A stretch of 64,000 nucleotides of DNA from Methanobrevibacter ruminantium (lineage in GTDB: Archaea; Methanobacteriota; Methanobacteria; Methanobacteriales; Methanobacteriaceae). The translations under genes and the position numbers were made by a program. The stretch spans positions 21,522 through 85,521 of the forward strand of contig SFKZ01000005.1 of NCBI GenBank assembly GCA_004553595.1, given 5' to 3'. Position 1 is the stretch's first letter. Each line of letters begins with the position of its first letter. Below are positions 63,481 to 64,000 of the stretch, piece after piece. The notes beneath the pieces were generated by a model. It saw only the letters and a list, made by a program, of their open reading frames with translations. It searched no databases and was not told the origin of the DNA.

Positions 63481-64000
63481 TATTTTTTCAAATAAATTAG
63501 AAACGTTTTTAAATTTTATTGAAAAACAGAAAGAAAACAAAAATGGAATTAAATATAAAAACGTATATTTAGATTCTCTTTTTCTAAAAGATGATAGCAA
63601 GACTAAACTGATTACTGAAATTTCTAATTCAGATAATATAAAAGATTTGTGGATTTCAACAGTATTAAGAGTTGTTATCATAAATAAAAACACAATTAAG
63701 AAAATAGTTTCAGAGATAGGAAAAATTTCTTATGAGTCATATAAATCTGGAATTTTATTAGAAAATGTAAAAGCTCACTATTTATATGATGATGTATTTT
63801 TTGGTAATGATTATATGCCTCTTTTAATCAGGGGAAACACAAAACAAGAAAAAGCAAATAAATTTATAGATATTTTAGATAAAATGATGGCAATTTCGAA
63901 TACAATACAATTTGATAATTCAATGTCATCAGTTATCAAGCAACTACAATCAAAATCAAATATTTCTTCGTTTTATTCAAATTATATAGTCGTAAGATTC
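63461..64000 (+). CDS. Hypothetical protein, 3'-truncated
   Basis: MKDFKYNIFSNKLETFLNFIEKQKE..., open for 180 codons to the end of the window. The ATG overlaps the previous gene by 20 nt. Helical with IKDLWISTVLRVVIINKNTIKK and DKMMAISNTIQFD. No motif recognised; the remainder lies outside the window. Confidence 0.65.
   Translation, partial: MKDFKYNIFSNKLETFLNFIEKQKENKNGIKYKNVYLDSLFLKDDSKTKLITEISNSDNIKDLWISTVLRVVIINKNTIKKIVSEIGKISYESYKSGILLENVKAHYLYDDVFFGNDYMPLLIRGNTKQEKANKFIDILDKMMAISNTIQFDNSMSSVIKQLQSKSNISSFYSNYIVVRF

Noticed and set aside
1..64000. Integrase, excisionase or att sites (temperate phage)
   Set aside because: No recombinase or CI-like repressor frame is found; the tRNAs are complete internal genes and not split att cores. 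Absence applies only to this window.

Overview
The window is a contiguous piece of a tailed double-stranded DNA phage with siphovirus-like architecture: an HK97-type capsid protein and prohead protease, a tail tube protein, a tape measure of about 1,620 residues, Dit and Tal-like tail-tip proteins, an ERF/YqaJ/RusA/SSB recombination set and a two-domain lysin. Both ends run out of the window (a 5'-truncated gene at the left edge, a 3'-truncated one at the right). No portal gene, DNA polymerase, integrase or lysogeny repressor is visible. The sequence is very AT-rich. YopX, YodL, NinG and CHAP/SH3-type proteins point to a low-GC Gram-positive-type (Bacillota/Mollicutes-like) gut or rumen host, but this is inference. 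TGA, TAG and TAA all behave as stops and TGG is used freely, so the code looks standard.

Layout. 1-2.7 kb: small accessory genes (YopX-like, zinc ribbon, membrane proteins). 2.7-6.1 kb: a structured leader RNA, eight tRNAs or tRNA-like genes (Met-like CAT, Asn, Glu, Thr, Ser, Tyr, Ile-TAT, Leu), dCMP deaminase, small genes, and a gene-free, comparatively GC-rich, heavily base-paired block of about 560 nt ending in a strong terminator. 6.2-19.2 kb: capsid protein, prohead protease, tail tube and some tail fibres, interleaved with inserted cargo (EDxHD-type homing endonuclease, broken glycosyltransferase, YodL cluster, RNA ligase). 19.3-27 kb: a dense array of modular tail-fibre genes. 27-29.5 kb: lysis. 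30.3-40 kb: tape measure, Dit, Tal-like protein and a minor capsid protein. 40-56.3 kb, minus strand: small genes, terminase (large subunit frameshifted, with a GIY-YIG gene between the subunits), a nucleotide-metabolism operon, then recombination and replication genes. 56.4-57 kb: a second gene-free structured block with its own plus-strand promoter. 57-64 kb: tail chaperone and connector candidates, glycosyltransferases, ParB-like protein and a possible small RNA.

Regulation is unusually legible. Fourteen promoters share the near-palindromic -35 region AAAAGTATTTACTTTT. Where a -10 hexamer follows, it lies 16-17 nt downstream, and several of these units continue into a shared GCAAAGGAGC ribosome-binding leader. 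They head almost every accessory and early operon on both strands. A second class, mostly in front of structural and inserted genes, has a -10 hexamer exactly 6 nt upstream of the ATG and no Shine-Dalgarno sequence, which predicts leaderless mRNAs. Four near-identical terminators (TTCACCAGA-N5-TCTGGTGAA) recur around the cargo genes. Together these look like portable promoter-gene-terminator cassettes inserted between structural genes.

Most worth following up: the two large structured non-coding blocks (ROOL/GOLLD-like in size and context, family unproven), the palindromic promoter regulon with a candidate ribbon-helix-helix regulator, the leaderless promoter class, a shared N-terminal tag on two head-region proteins, a membrane-domain/CHAP fusion lysin, and a nucleotide operon whose ThyX-like protein has a divergent signature.
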